Origin: Takakia lepidozioides
Taxonomy: Eukaryota; Streptophyta; Takakiopsida; Takakiales; Takakiaceae
Direction: 5' to 3'
Length of the DNA stretch: 60,000 nucleotides
NCBI GenBank assembly: GCA_030704615.1
Contig: CM060732.1
Coordinates: forward strand, 12,960,001 to 13,020,000
Shown here piece after piece: positions 11,944 through 23,600 of the stretch; position 1 is the stretch's first letter; each line of letters opens with the position of its first letter. Below the pieces are notes generated by a model, which was not told where the DNA came from, made no database searches, and saw nothing but the letters and a program-made list of their open reading frames with translations. Both the position numbers and the translations under genes were made by a program.

Positions 11944-12046
11944 ATCGTCCATTCGGGCGCTTATCATGACTGTAGCCCTTTTTATCATTCAGCCACGCAG
12001 CTGATGCACTACCACTTATCATTCGTAAAGCGCCTGAACGGACGAT
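11944..12046. repeat. Short inverted-repeat element upstream of the SDR gene
   Basis: ATCGTCCATTCGGGCGCTT at the left is matched in inverted orientation by AAGCGCCTGAACGGACGAT at the right, with two mismatches over 19 bases. 'cttatca' words lie next to both arms. The 103-bp unit looks like a miniature inverted-repeat element or a cruciform-forming site about 210 bp upstream of the SDR start codon. No clear target duplication is seen. Confidence 0.55.
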
Positions 12047-12049
12047 TGT

Positions 12050-14970
12050 TCTCATCCGTTTCACAAGTGCCGGTGTAACTTACCTGGACTTGGATGGATG
12101 ACCGGAACAACAAGCACCGACCGGTCTAGAGGGCGGCGAGTACCGTGGGATGCACGTGTCGGTGACCGACGTGGGCGGTCAGTCTCGTCGTCTTGTGAGC
12201 GGAGGTGCGTGCAGACGAAGCCAGCAGAGAGCCGACATATGCATCGTGTCGCTCTCCCGTCTGCTCTCTAGATTTTTGGTGTGCGAGTGTTAGGTTAAAC
12301 TACAGCTATGAACTCTCTGAAGCTGATCGAAGTCTTTAGCATGGATTATAGAGATTCTTGCTGCAGCAAAGGATTGTATTGCGCAATCCCCTCGAGGAAG
12401 AAACCTGTGTGCACGTAGGTCTGGATCCTGTCTGGACGGCTCAAATTCGAGCTTTCCATTCTCGATTTCGTCCCAACATAGCTATTTGAAAGTACTGTGT
12501 CAATAATCCTCCGGTGCAGGCTTCACTTCAGCCATTCCAGTTGTGGACCTGCCACGGCTGCGGGTCGAGGCAATTTGAATATAGTAGTCAGGTCATGACT
12601 TTGAAATACAACAAGGTTGTTGTGGACCTGTCTCTTCAGACGTCACGGTTGTTACTGTAGCCTTGACATCCATTTGAGGAGGCATATATATTGCTTTCAT
12701 CGCAGAGATAGCCTGAGCCAAATTTTACACCGGAACAGAAGAAACCCTCCTGAAGGGTAAGCTGTTAGGTTATTTGAATTATTCCCTGCAATTTCATCGA
12801 GCTTCGAGCTTAATCGAGCTATATGAAAGGCTGTTTCCCATAGCAGGTTGCTAGTTGCTACCAGTTTAAAGTCTGTGACTAAATTAATCTTGGCTGATAA
12901 AAACGATTGCTCGAAGTGATCCAGAAAGTTTGAGAGGCCCAAACTCCGGCCTTGGCCAGGGCACACTACGAGGAATATGATATCTCGTCACCCAGCAGTG
13001 CTTCGAGTACCAGCTTCAGAAGCACCTTCAGATCCCTGCGTATTATTTTATCTTCGTTGAAGAAACATCTGAAAGTGAGGCCGGTTTTAAGGATATGGAC
13101 TGTCCAGTTATGTCCAGATATCCAGTAATTGTTTGAAGTCGCATAGCTACCTTCATCCAATGGCTCCCTTATTCTTCCCTTCCTGTAAAAATCCTGAATT
13201 TTGAGAATCCTAATCCTGAATTCACTTATTGTCATGCCTTTCCCCCAGTTCATAAAAAACAGTCCAGGGACGTATTAAGTATTTAACTTGTTTGATTGAG
13301 GGGAGGCTGTGATTGATGTGGTTGACAACCGGTAGGGTACATCAGCATCCAAATCGAGTTGGGGCACTGTGATATTACCCCCCTGATATCATGTGGGAAA
13401 TATCGAAATATCCTATGCATGACCCTCTATAGAAAGAAGAACATTCAAATTGTTATTCCCGCCACTACCACTCTTACGCATACACAGATTCCAATTGGAA
13501 TGGCTGCCAGGCTCCACTGGAATGGTGGTGCAATGATAATTCGTTTTCCAGGCTGTGAAGCGGCTTTGCAGGACGATGGAGCTCCAAGCACTGGATAATT
13601 TGTAACTAGTGAGCACTAATTTGTCGGCATATGCGTGGCTCTGGGTAGCCTAGTTACGCAACCGTACAGTCTCAAGGCATCATTACTTAATATATTTCGA
13701 TTTGGGCTGAGACCTCTAGAGCAAACTTCGACGGAGAGAGAGAGAGCACGCGGTGTGCATAAGTCTTACAAAGGGGCCCAATGCTTAACAGTTGCATCGG
13801 AAAGCTAGTGCTGGGGCCTGACTTGTGCAGACGATGGCATCGAGTAAGGGCCCACTTGACTGTGGTCCAACACCCACGACCAACTCAAAATGCAAGGATT
13901 ATTGGTCGATGGCATTTTCTTGGTCATATTGGCTTTACACTAGGGACCACTACCAACAAAGTTAGGAATGACATGGCTTCGCGTTGATTATGGCTTGTTG
14001 GTCTACGGACCAAGAAAGGACAACTCTTGGACACTGGACTAACTATGGAAACATTAAACTATAAATTTTTCAGATGATCCTGGCCGTTTGTGAGAATCAA
14101 TCTTCAATGTCCAGTGGGGAAGATGAACGCCATGTGGAAGTGTTGTGCGGGGAGAGCCTTTGTTTAACCCCTAAACGATGAACCGACCCGCATCGGGTCG
14201 GCCCGATTTTACATCCATCTGTAGCATGCACGGATGAAGTCCTATGAACGAACGGCTTGAACAAAAAATGTAGCGCGGAACGAGTTGCACGCAGGTCTTT
14301 ATGGCACCCCCAACGGAGAAAAACTCAGCCGTCGAATGTTTTGAATTTTGGAAATTGCAGGATTTTGGGTGGGGGGCCACGGCAGTTGACCGTCGACGTG
14401 GCAGGTGGTAGCGGGTAGGGGGGTGGGATTTTACGGCAGAGCATGCTGGGGTTGGAGTCGGGTGCTTGTGAGGCCCTCCCCAAAATGCCGAGGAACATAG
14501 GGACAGCTCGAATGAGCTGGCCCTGGCAAACAATGGGGAACCTCGACGTGGCCCGGAAAACGTAGCCGGATTCAGGTGAAATCCCGGCCACCGATTGCCT
14601 AACTTGGAGGAGGCCGGAAATTTCACAAAATCCCACATCCCAAATGCAATTTAGGGAATTTTTGGGAAATTCTTAGGCAGGCTTGTGTAATTCTTGGCCT
14701 ATGAGGGATTGACTGTTGGAATTCCCAATTGAAGGAGAATTTGGGGTCCCAATGGGGCCTATACCATTTCCGTTGCAAATTCTCTTTTTGGACCCCCATT
14801 CCACTCATATACAAAGCACCCCCCCTTCATTTTGGCAGATTGGGGTGAAATTTGGTGTGAGGGTTTGGGATTGTGCACTTCACAGGATTATAGCACTTTT
14901 TGTCCCAGGAAAATTTGGGATCATGGATAATGTGCTTGGTCAAACATGAACTGGGTAATTGCTGGAAAAT
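12050..14970. other. Intergenic, no confident gene
   Basis: About 2.9 kb lacks recognisable coding. Minus-strand frames at 12697-13253 have fairly protein-like composition but no known motif and abut through a stop, so they are not called. A short (GA)n run lies near 13733. GC-rich sequence at 14170-14640 is open on the minus strand in overlapping frames, without motifs. Confidence 0.45.
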
Positions 14971-14974
14971 ATTA

Positions 14975-15568
14975 GCGGGTTCACGGGTTCACGGGTTCGG
15001 ATCCGGGTCTTAATCCAATGGTGGATTTTATAATAAGACATATTCCTTCTAAATGTACCATGAATATGTATGGCTCATTTATAAACCACATGCATGATGA
15101 GACAAGAATTAAAATAGAATTTGAGTTCCATTTTTCAATATCACTTCTTCTGCATTTTTAGGTGGACCCTATATGCCCCACCCTAAACAAACAAAGGGAG
15201 AGAGCCAACAAAAAACCAAATTGCAAGGAGAGGATGAGTAGTAGCTGCGATGAGCTGATCCAAGGAGGGAGCCTCACGGAGGAGAGGCTACTCCCAAGGT
15301 CTCCGCGCAAGTACTAGGTAAGTATCGCATTCTACTTATACATATATTAAAATTAAAACCTGGATCCTCCACCTGCTACATTGGCCCGCGGGTAGCGGGT
15401 TTCTGGACCTAGTAGGCGGGGACTCGGGACCTAGGGTCTGAGTCAGGTCGGGGGGTCCATTTTAGAAATGAACCTAGGTCAGGGTCCGGGTGGTTATGAC
15501 ATGGGTCTGGGTACGGGTCCTGACCCACCCGGCACCTGGGGTCAAAACCCGGACCCGTGTAACGCTGG
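14975..15568. mobile_element. Probable hAT-like miniature element with GGGTCC-rich ends
   Basis: The right end reads CCCGGACCCGTGTAACGCTG, whose complement starts CAGCG, a hAT-like terminus. Both flanks of the stretch are dense in GGGTTC/GGGTCC/CGGGTC words (14975-15015 and 15380-15568), while the centre is AT-rich. This resembles subterminal repeats around a non-coding core. A matching left terminus and an 8-bp target duplication could not be pinned down, so the borders are approximate. Confidence 0.4.
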
Positions 15569-15857
15569 CTGCTACACCTCATTTTAAGTTTCTTGGTCTT
15601 GGTCCCAAGGCTTTTACACACACCCACTTTGGTCCCTAGGATATTTATGTTCTAATATGCATCTAGGGACCAATATCTGAAGGAATTTGAAGCAAATTGG
15701 TCCAGAGGTTTCTTGGTCTTGGTCCCTAGTCTAAAGTGGCCCTAAATATATCCCGGATAAGGAATGGCAGCTGTACCAGGCGGCTAAAACCATCACGTTT
15801 CTTATGTAGTCTCTTTCAGGACTTTGTAAATGGGACGTCTTTTGAAATATCCACCAC

Positions 15858-15905
15858 CAGTCGGTAGCTCAGTTGGATAGAGCACTGAGTGCCACCCAGG
15901 TGAAG
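15858..15905 (+). mobile_element. Truncated tRNA-headed SINE copy
   Basis: The sequence GTCGGTAGCTCAGTTGG, followed by AGAGCACTGAGTGCCA, matches the head of the better-preserved copy at 19319 (A-box TAGCTCAGTTGG at 15864-15875). After about 45 bases the similarity ends, and no B-box is found at the expected distance. This is a fragment or a copy broken by later change. Confidence 0.6.
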
Positions 15906-16335
15906 TAGATCAGACACTAGAAAAGAAGGTGGGTCAGAAAGGCGAGCTGAAGGAGTCTTGTGTCGTTACATTCTAAGCCGCTCACTTGTATATGTACAAA
16001 GTAAGTAGCATGTTTCTTGTTTCTTCCTCCCTTGTACATCTCTAAACCAAGGCAAGGTCTCCACAGCCGTCACCACAATATCATGAACATGCTACCAACA
16101 CGTACCCGTCCATGGTCTTCAGGGACGTGCACGCAAGCCCGCTCCTGGGGGCTTCCCCCAATGGATTCATCCTATAAATCTATTACCACCCTCCATTATT
16201 TGGATTCACACCGCACTATCACGCAGACCCTACTTTTGACTTGCTCTCCTCCTCTAACGGATGGCTCACGCAAGCAATCAGCAACACGCCACGGCTCACC
16301 TACCCTCTCCTTTACCCACGACCCTACGTCCACAC

Positions 16336-16726
16336 CAGTGTTGGGCAGTTATTTGATTTTTCATAAACTGCGGTTCCGGTGCTTGAAATTTTAGGAAACT
16401 CTTAACCTGCGGTTGTGGTTATTAAATATTTTATGGCTAGATATAACCTGCGGTTGCAAAAACCTCAAATAATCGACGGTTGCCATCAAATAACCACAAA
16501 TATTGAGCGGTTCTTTAGAAGGTTCTTTGCTCGGTAATTAACCACAGATATTGGGCGGTTCTTTAAAAGGTTCTTTGCTCGGTTATTTGAATGCTTGATC
16601 TCTGCCAGTTCCTAACTGAACCAGTTACTTCATTTTTTCACCTTTGCCGGTCATATATATATATATATAACCGGATAGTTAACCGCCCGGGTATCAAAGA
16701 GATATTTAAATAACCACCCACCACTG
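16336..16726. mobile_element. Non-autonomous hAT-type element (MITE), second copy type
   Basis: The left end CAGTGTTGGGCAGTTATTTGA is matched by the inverted right end, which reads CAGTGGTGGGTGGTTATTTAA. Flanks carry an 8-bp target duplication with one mismatch, GTCCACAC (16328-16335) and GTCCGCAC (16727-16734). The 391-bp interior contains repeated 'cggttctttagaaggttctttgctcgg' type blocks and a (TA)n run near 16654, with no coding. The terminal bases differ from the 4889 element beyond the first nine, so this is a different family within hAT. Confidence 0.85.
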
Positions 16727-16905
16727 GTCCGCACGCTGCCCTCCACAAAATCTGCGACCACACTCCACGCGACACGCTCTGCCGCTGCCGCGCCCCGTCA
16801 CTAAAACTGCCGTCCCCGAGATGCCGTGTCATCCATCCAGGGCCACAGAGAGGAGTCCCTCGTTTTTTAAAGAAAGCACCAAAAAATGTGGGCCAAATCG
16901 GAACA

Positions 16906-17849
16906 CACTAGACATAGGATGGGAGTTGAATGCGCATGTGCCAGCATGCCGGTCGCCGAGGCTTGCCGGAGCGCCCTTGGCGGGCCCGCAGTCAAATCCC
17001 CACCCCGCTCCCCCGAGTCGTGCCGTTATTGCCTGTCTAATAGTACAAAACATTAAAAAAACGAGTTGTGGCAAGGAAGCGGTGGGTAGCTTGGTGGCAG
17101 GGTGTATAGATCATTATTGTGGGGGTGCTGGGTTTGAACTACACCCATGGCGTGATGGAAATTGTATGTTTAAGAATTTGACGAACGCATCAGTAGTCTT
17201 TTGCATCTCCAAAATTTTTCTAAGCCCCTCAAGTTGATCTCCGCTCCCCTATTCCCAATTGCTGCTCCCCTGTTCCCCGCTCCCCTGTGTTTGTCTGCCG
17301 CTCCCCTGTTTCCCCCTGTGTGTCCGCCGCTCCCCTATTCTCCTGGCTCCTCTGTGTGTCCGCCGCTCCCCCGTGTTACTACTCCCCCGTGTTACTACTC
17401 CTGGCTCCCTTGTGCTATTTCTCCCCTGTTTTACTGCTTCGCCGCTCCAATAACAGGGGAGCGGAGGAGAGGGGAGCAATAACAGGGGAGCAGGGAGCAA
17501 TAGCAGGGGAGCGGAGAACAGAGGAGCAGAGGAGCGGGGAGCAATAACAGATGAGCAGAGGAGTGGGGAACAGGGGATTGGCGGAGCGGGAACAATAGAG
17601 CGCCGCAGTGGGAACATGGAGCGCGGGACCCTCGGTGGGGCGTGAACCATACTCAAGGGAAGTGGGGGTGGGGATTTGACCGCAGTGGGAATATGGAGCG
17701 CGGGACCCTCGGTGGGGCATGAACCATACTCAAGGGAAGTCGGGGTGGGGATTTGACTGCAGGCCCACGTGGGCCCTCCGGTTAGCTCCGGGGGATCGTA
17801 CCGGCAAGCCTCCTATACGCGCATTCAATTCCCATCCTATGTCTAGTGT
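16906..17849. repeat. Large nested foldback (inverted-repeat) element
   Basis: The outer arms are 16906-17006 and 17741-17849. The left starts CACTAGACATAGGATGGGA and ends GTCAAATCCCCACCCC; the right is its diverged inverted complement. Inside lies a second foldback: 17236-17440 is a degenerate run of GCTCCCCTGTT-like units and 17450-17600 is the complementary run of AACAGGGGAGC-like units. Next to it, a ~80-bp block (GCGGGACCCTCGGTGGGG..., at about 17600 and 17685) is directly duplicated. The many open frames here come from the low-complexity repeat and are not genes. The structure would form a long hairpin when single-stranded or transcribed. Confidence 0.75.
17075..17145 (+). mobile_element. 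tRNA-like SINE head inside the foldback
   Basis: TGGGTAGCTTGGTGG (17083-17097) resembles a polymerase III A-box and GGGTTTGAACT (17130-17140) a B-box, about 35 bases apart. A similar head (TGGGTAGCGTGATGG) occurs at 41537, and the two share sequence upstream as well. This points to a dispersed family rather than a functional tRNA. Confidence 0.5.
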
Positions 17850-19315
17850 AAACCACAAAAAACAGGGGCAAAAAAAAAAAGAGCTGGTGGTGCCAGAAAG
17901 CACCTGGGGAACCCACCCTTTTCGCTAGGGAATGGGGGAGCATGGCGCCCTAAATCCAGGGGCTGGCGCCCCATCACACCAGGGATCAGCACCTATATCG
18001 CCACGTGCACATATCTCCACCGTCCGATCTCCAGCCAGCAGCCATTGTGCAAATATATATGTAAGCATATTGAGCCAAATATTGCCATATTGCACCCTCC
18101 GATCGTCATATTGCACAATACATTGCATACCTGTAGCCAGGCGAATTCTAGGTGGACATTGTACATGTCGCCACCTCTGCACTAAGTCACAAAAACATTT
18201 TGCCACGTCCACGCCAAGGCAGAATGAAAAAAAAAGGGCTGCCACAGAGATGTGAACCGAGCAGTGGATGAGAAATATATGTCCACATCGCCAGTGGCCA
18301 CCCAACTCGACCAGGAAAACGACGGTTCCCGCCGCACTCGCGCTGGCGGCCGGCAACCGCGGTCCTGCCTTGTGGCACACCCGTGCCACGGAGTGAGAGC
18401 GTATCGAATCCGTTATGCGGCGCATTCACCACTTCCCATTTTAGATGGTAGATGAATGATAAAGTATGACATTTTTCTTGCTGTGAGGGATCCACGTAGG
18501 CTTCACATTGTCCTCCGAAACTTATACTGTAAATCACTTGGGATAAACACAGCGTTTCTTTTATTGGCGATTTATCACCAGATTCCGACCTTAAAAAATA
18601 AAATCGAATATTCTGCTGCAAATTCCTGGATGAAATCGCCAGACTTCTCCAAATAAAAATAAATTATGGATGAATTCACCAAATATGGATGATAAAGTAC
18701 AGATTTGGATGAGTTTCAATGGATGAACATAATTTATGGCTATTTCTTGTAAGACTCTGTAGCCACTCGTGCTGTTTCCAAATTCCTTAAGAGAAACCCT
18801 GGATAAACATTGGATAGATCATATATTAGTGGGCTCTGCCTTTGCAGAGCTCACTATTTACTAATTTAATTGGTAGTAAGTTAGTAGGTAGTAAGAAGGG
18901 GGCCTCCCTTATATACCCTGTCAAGGCGGTGGGACCCTTCTAGAAGCCTACCGACCCTGGACCCTTCTAAGAAGGCCCTGGACACACGTCAACCCTACAA
19001 GACTCCTTATTCTAAATTTGTCCAATTCCTCCCTTCTTGGACCCCTCATCTCATTCCTTAGTACACGTGGCTTTCCTACGGAAGCGCCCGCTCTAATTCC
19101 TGGACCACTCTAGAATCAGGGCCAGAATGAAACTGCTTTACATATAGACGAGACTGAATTTGTTTCTTACATTGAATAAAAGTGTAATCATGTGAAGGTG
19201 TTTCTATCACGGCCATCAACACCAATGGCCTGAAAAGTGTATGGTACATTCCACTTATTGTTAATTAGGTCCTTGCTTTAGAAACTAGTAATGACTCCTT
19301 TATTAAGAATAACCA
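17850..19315. other. Intergenic, no gene seen
   Basis: No convincing coding is present. The stretch 18830-19250 has a small hairpin (GGGCTCTGC / GCAGAGCTC), a TATATA sequence near 18911 and an AATAAA near 19176. It may be an old LTR, but no inverted TG..CA borders or target duplication were found. Confidence 0.4.
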
Positions 19316-19318
19316 ACA

Positions 19319-19548
19319 GTCAGTAGCTCAGTTGGTAAAGTGCACTGAGTGCCATCCGGATGACCCTGGGTCAAATCCTGCTACGTGACGGGTGTGGTAC
19401 GCTCTTCTCCCCCTTCCCTGCGCAGTGTCGCATCATAAAGCCTTAAGGCGAGGCTACTGAGAGGTTATTTTCTCCTCTCTCTATCAAGGGGCCGATTCGT
19501 GAGCTGTCGCTCCCAGGTGTTTCCCTTTAAAAAAAAGAAAAGAAAACT
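19319..19548 (+). mobile_element. tRNA-derived SINE
   Basis: The head GTCAGTAGCTCAGTTGG has a good polymerase III A-box (TAGCTCAGTTGG, 19324-19335). A B-box-like GGGTCAAATCC follows at 19368-19378, spaced as in a tRNA gene. A tRNA-unrelated body contains 'actgagaggttattttctcctc', and the element ends in an A-rich tail (tttaaaaaaaagaaaag). The body motif recurs near 44050, also followed by an A-rich tail. No intact tRNA cloverleaf or anticodon context is evident, so this is a SINE rather than a tRNA gene. Confidence 0.7.
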
Positions 19549-19739
19549 AGCGTGTAGTAAACTCACAAAGGGCAGCCGACCTCTTTAATGCAACCATGTG
19601 GCTACTAAACAAGAGGGAAAGAAAGATTTTTGCTATTTTTGCTTAGTGAAGTGCGGGGAGAGTTGACGTGGCCACTCCTCCACTGACAAGTGGCTACTAG
19701 CTACCTACACCCCTTGCCCTGTCCCAAAAACAAAATCGA

Positions 19740-20600
19740 TTATGCCTGTTTTTGGTGGAGGGATGATTGATGGTAATATATTTCAGGGCGTGGAGTCCGT
19801 CCACGGATCAAACGATGGGAACGAGCGGGAGAGAAGCGTGGAGGGTGGAGAGAGTCACAGGTGCGAGGGGGACAAGGGGCGCAGGCAAAGGACCGACAAA
19901 GGATCCGGCAGAATCCCGAGCTGCGCGCGCGCCTGCAACACCGGGACAAGTACGTGACGTGGTCCGCCGCATGTGGGACATGGAGAGGGAACACGCGATG
20001 AATGAATGTGGACTGAGTTCATCCACCCTAGACGTAGGCCGGACGAATCCGTGACGGCGTCCTTTGCAGAGGACGAATCCGTCCGACGGACGGGATTCGC
20101 GCAGGTGTTCGCGCATGGGGGGCGGCCGGCATTGGCCCGGGCGGGCGCGGTGCCCGAGACCGGGCAACTCTGTGCCGCGGCAGGGCGTAGTGAAGAAGGG
20201 CGTGGGCCGCGGCAGGCCTTTAATACCGCGCATTGACCGCGCTGGCCCCGCCGAGCCCGCTCGGTATCCGCGCCGCCTGTCTTCCGTCCGCAGACAATCA
20301 TCCGTCGGAGCGGGGAAGGCTGAAGCTCATCTAACCTGTCGCTAGGAGTATGGTCCTTGGATGAATGATCTTCTGACCGCGGTCAGGCATATCAAGCGCT
20401 GCCCGGCCCCACGTGGGCGGAGGGTGAGGGAGGGAGGTGGGTGCGCGTAGGGTTCAGACCGCAGAGCTGCGTGATTGCCTCTTTGGCGCTGCCAGGTTTT
20501 GTTTGGGAGGGTGGAGGTGGGGGACCACTTTCTGGGGCAGAGCAGAGCGAGCTCTGCTCTTGCTCTGCTCCCGGCCGCTCTCTATCTCTAATTTAATTTG
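19740..20600. other. CpG-rich GC island without an identified gene
   Basis: GC content and CpG frequency rise sharply between about 19790 and 20560, unlike the methylation-depleted flanks. Words such as GGACGAATCCG recur at 20039 and 20071. Long frames are open on both strands simply because GC-rich DNA has few stops, and none has recognisable motifs. It could be a promoter or first exon of an unrecognised gene, or a low-methylation insert. Direction is unknown. Confidence 0.35.
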
Positions 20601-23600
20601 CGGATCGAGAGATGTGAAGGGAATCTAAGTGGGACAGTGGGGCCAGATTAGCTCTTGTGTCAGTTGATTGTTTCCTTCTGGTCCTGACCAGTTTGTACCT
20701 CCAAAGCTCTAACTATTCCTCGTTGTTTGAACCACCCTGCCTTAAATGCAGGCCTGTGCTAACTTATGATGAAATCATCATCTACAGGATACAATTCGGA
20801 AGGCGCCGACTCAGCTTAAGAGCCACTTTAAAAAAGAAAAAAAACGATCGTGTAGACTGGAGACTCAGTGCCAGTCTGCTATTGTGTTGGCTACTGTGAG
20901 GTATGGCTAAATAAATTCTGTACTCATACAGGGAGCAGAACATGGAGGACTATCGCTCACCGACAAGGTAGAGGGATCATCGGGGAGTTTGTTATCTGGA
21001 ATGATGCTTAAAAGTTCTCTGGAACAAGAGAAGTTTAATTACCTACACAGAGACCTGCGCCCAGCTACCGTTGTGCCAGAGAAAGGCCGGTGCCAGTCAC
21101 TAGTGTACTGTTGCTAACCACCGGTTCGATAGAGATGATTGTTGGGGGGGTGGGCAAGTGCCACCCTCAAGTGCAACGAAGATTATTGAGGGGACCACCC
21201 ATTCAAGCTTCTGACTTGAGCATCTGGAGGTGGGTTCTATTGCATCCCATCTATCTTGCACACAAGTAATTGCACTTGAAATGACTATGCACAGAAATGG
21301 GCAAAAGTGGCTGGCTTCTGCTAATGAGTTCAATCTTTAAAAGTTTTATCGACCGTGAACTCCATGGAATCAACGGCCGAATTTGTCAAGACAAGACCCC
21401 TTTGTGAAAAACCCAGCGAGACTGGGCATGCAGTAACGTTATCTCTGCGTCATGGAGTGACCATATCACGCGGCAGCTTTTTCCTTGGATCTCATTCCTC
21501 ACGTCACCCAGTGATGAGCCAGTCGAGATAAGTAGCAAGCATTCCATAGGCCTACCTATTGTCGACATTGTCTGGTTGGTGTTGAAGTTTGCACCACGGG
21601 CAACTTGTCTCCAAGCATGCAGCCATCATCATTTGATAATCCACATTATAGGATTCTTTCAGGCAAGCAACCGCTGCACTAGAGCTGCCTATGCACTACT
21701 GTGTCAGATCACATTGTATGTGGGGAGCTAATAGAAATAATAATGCTCCTCTGACTACGTGTGATACCAGACGCCACTCACAATCCACTGCTCAATTGCA
21801 TTCATCTCTTTACTGACTAACTCCAATGGACTTTGACTGCATGTACAGCAGTGATGAAGCCTTAAGGTCACAAGTCGCTCCTCTCACATACAAACCTTAG
21901 CTTCATTCAGCCAGCCATAAAAGATGCCTTCCGATAATGACTTTTTTGGGTCTTGACTCTTGACTCTTGACTCTTGAGTGACTGAAGAAATTGAAAGACT
22001 TTTGCAAGGTCCCACAGAGGGAGCGTACCCGACAATATTGGCACGTGTAAAATGATTTGCTTCATTGCAGGGGCAGTCAGGATGGGTAGGTATACTTCTT
22101 TCTCTTCTTCTTCTGCTTCTACACTGAACCCTGGATATTTAATAAGTGTTAACCCTCTCTATTGGTTAGTTTTTTTTTTCTACACCCTCAAATCCTATAA
22201 AAGCCAATGTGTTAAAAAGTTGAGGTAGTAAAAAGAAACTAACTAATTTGTTAAGATCAAAATTCAAATCTTAATGTGATAAATGTTGACTAACCCGACT
22301 AGTATTATAAACATGCGGCCATGAAGTGACACCGACCACCTGCTGTCACAGTGGATGGACATCTACCAACCATTTGCATCAATGGGCCTTTCAATTACAG
22401 GCCTTTAGCTAAGAATGCAGTACCTGTGGTATCAATATAGTAAGCTTGCAAGATAGTTTGTTTTGTTTGTCACGTTGAGATCTCTCAAACCGCAAGGTCT
22501 CCGCCCCGATTCTTAATACCGCTGAAAAGCCCTCTATGAGTAGGGGTTACAAAAAAAGAAGCTTTGCATAATATTCAATCTTTCTTACAACAACAACCCT
22601 CAGTTTCAGCTTAATGCCTAAAGTATATTTCTATATTTTCCCTTGCAAACCTTGATATGTGCATAGTGTGCGTTTCTTTCTGTAGATGTCCCTGTGAATC
22701 TGCTTATTTTCATTTAGGTCACCCTCCTATCTGTTAAAATGCTACTTCATAATAGTTAGTTTTTCTTTACGAGTCCCGACTCCCTAGGGCAGGGTTCACT
22801 GTAGTTACGCCAAAGCACCATTTATGTTTTGCACCATCCCTTGCACGAGCGCGACCTCACCTTTCTGTCTTTGTGACGGACATCATCACTCTCCTCGGCC
22901 CTCGGGATGGCAAGCGTCCAACCATTCTTTTATGATCTCTTATGAAGGGCCGTAAGAGTATATCCTTCAAGAGATTCTAAACATAAACTTAAGTTAGAGC
23001 AATCCTTCTCATTCTCATATTGAATTTGTTTCTACCCTTCAGGTTGGATCAACGAATTCTCCATCTCCATCATGTAAACTGAACATGGCGTATACAGCCG
23101 ACAACTGCTTTTGCACATTGCAAACTTGGCTGCAACTTTCTGCCTGCCATCACCCACATTTTTATTATTTTACTTAAGAATCAACACACGTGGTTTACTA
23201 GCCTGTGATCTTGCCGAAGTCATGCAGATTCAGCTAAGGTAATCTCGCCACCACAGCAAGAAAAACTTCCAGACAGTAAGTAACACCCCCTGTCTGGATC
23301 ACAATGATTGGCGGAGGCAGCGCTCTGAAACTTACTATGCGCACTAGACTATTCTATTATAAAGTTGGATCAGAGCAGATGCAGTAGGTAATAATACAAC
23401 AACAGAGTCGGCGGCCAGACTCCCAACTTATGTGCACTGCAAGGGCAACATTGCGCAAAGTTATGCGCGAGATACTGGGAGATTTGTGATGCATTGGGAG
23501 TAGAGCCGGAGTTAAAACGCACAGCAGTCCTGTGTACTTTGTTGTCACGCACTGCGACGTGGGCTGCTGTGTATTTCTTTATTGTTTTCTGTGTGTGTGT

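Noticed and set aside
12697-13253. Two abutting minus-strand frames of 89 and 95 residues
   Set aside because: The composition is plausible but no family is recognised, the first lacks an ATG start and a stop separates them.
17201-17720. Open frames of up to 135 residues rich in Pro, Leu and Cys or Gly, Arg and Ser
   Set aside because: They are translations of the complementary GCTCCCC/GGGGAGC arrays, not proteins.
18830-19250. Solo LTR
   Set aside because: TATATA and AATAAA are suitably spaced, but no TG..CA borders, target duplication or second copy was found.
15858-19400. tRNA genes at 15858 and 19319
   Set aside because: Only the A- and B-box-like parts are preserved. The cloverleaf is not evident and the better copy has a SINE body and A-rich tail.
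19767-20345. Long minus- and plus-strand frames (up to 148 residues)
   Set aside because: They overlap each other in a CpG-rich island, show no conserved motif and have Arg/Pro/Ala-biased composition typical of shadow frames.
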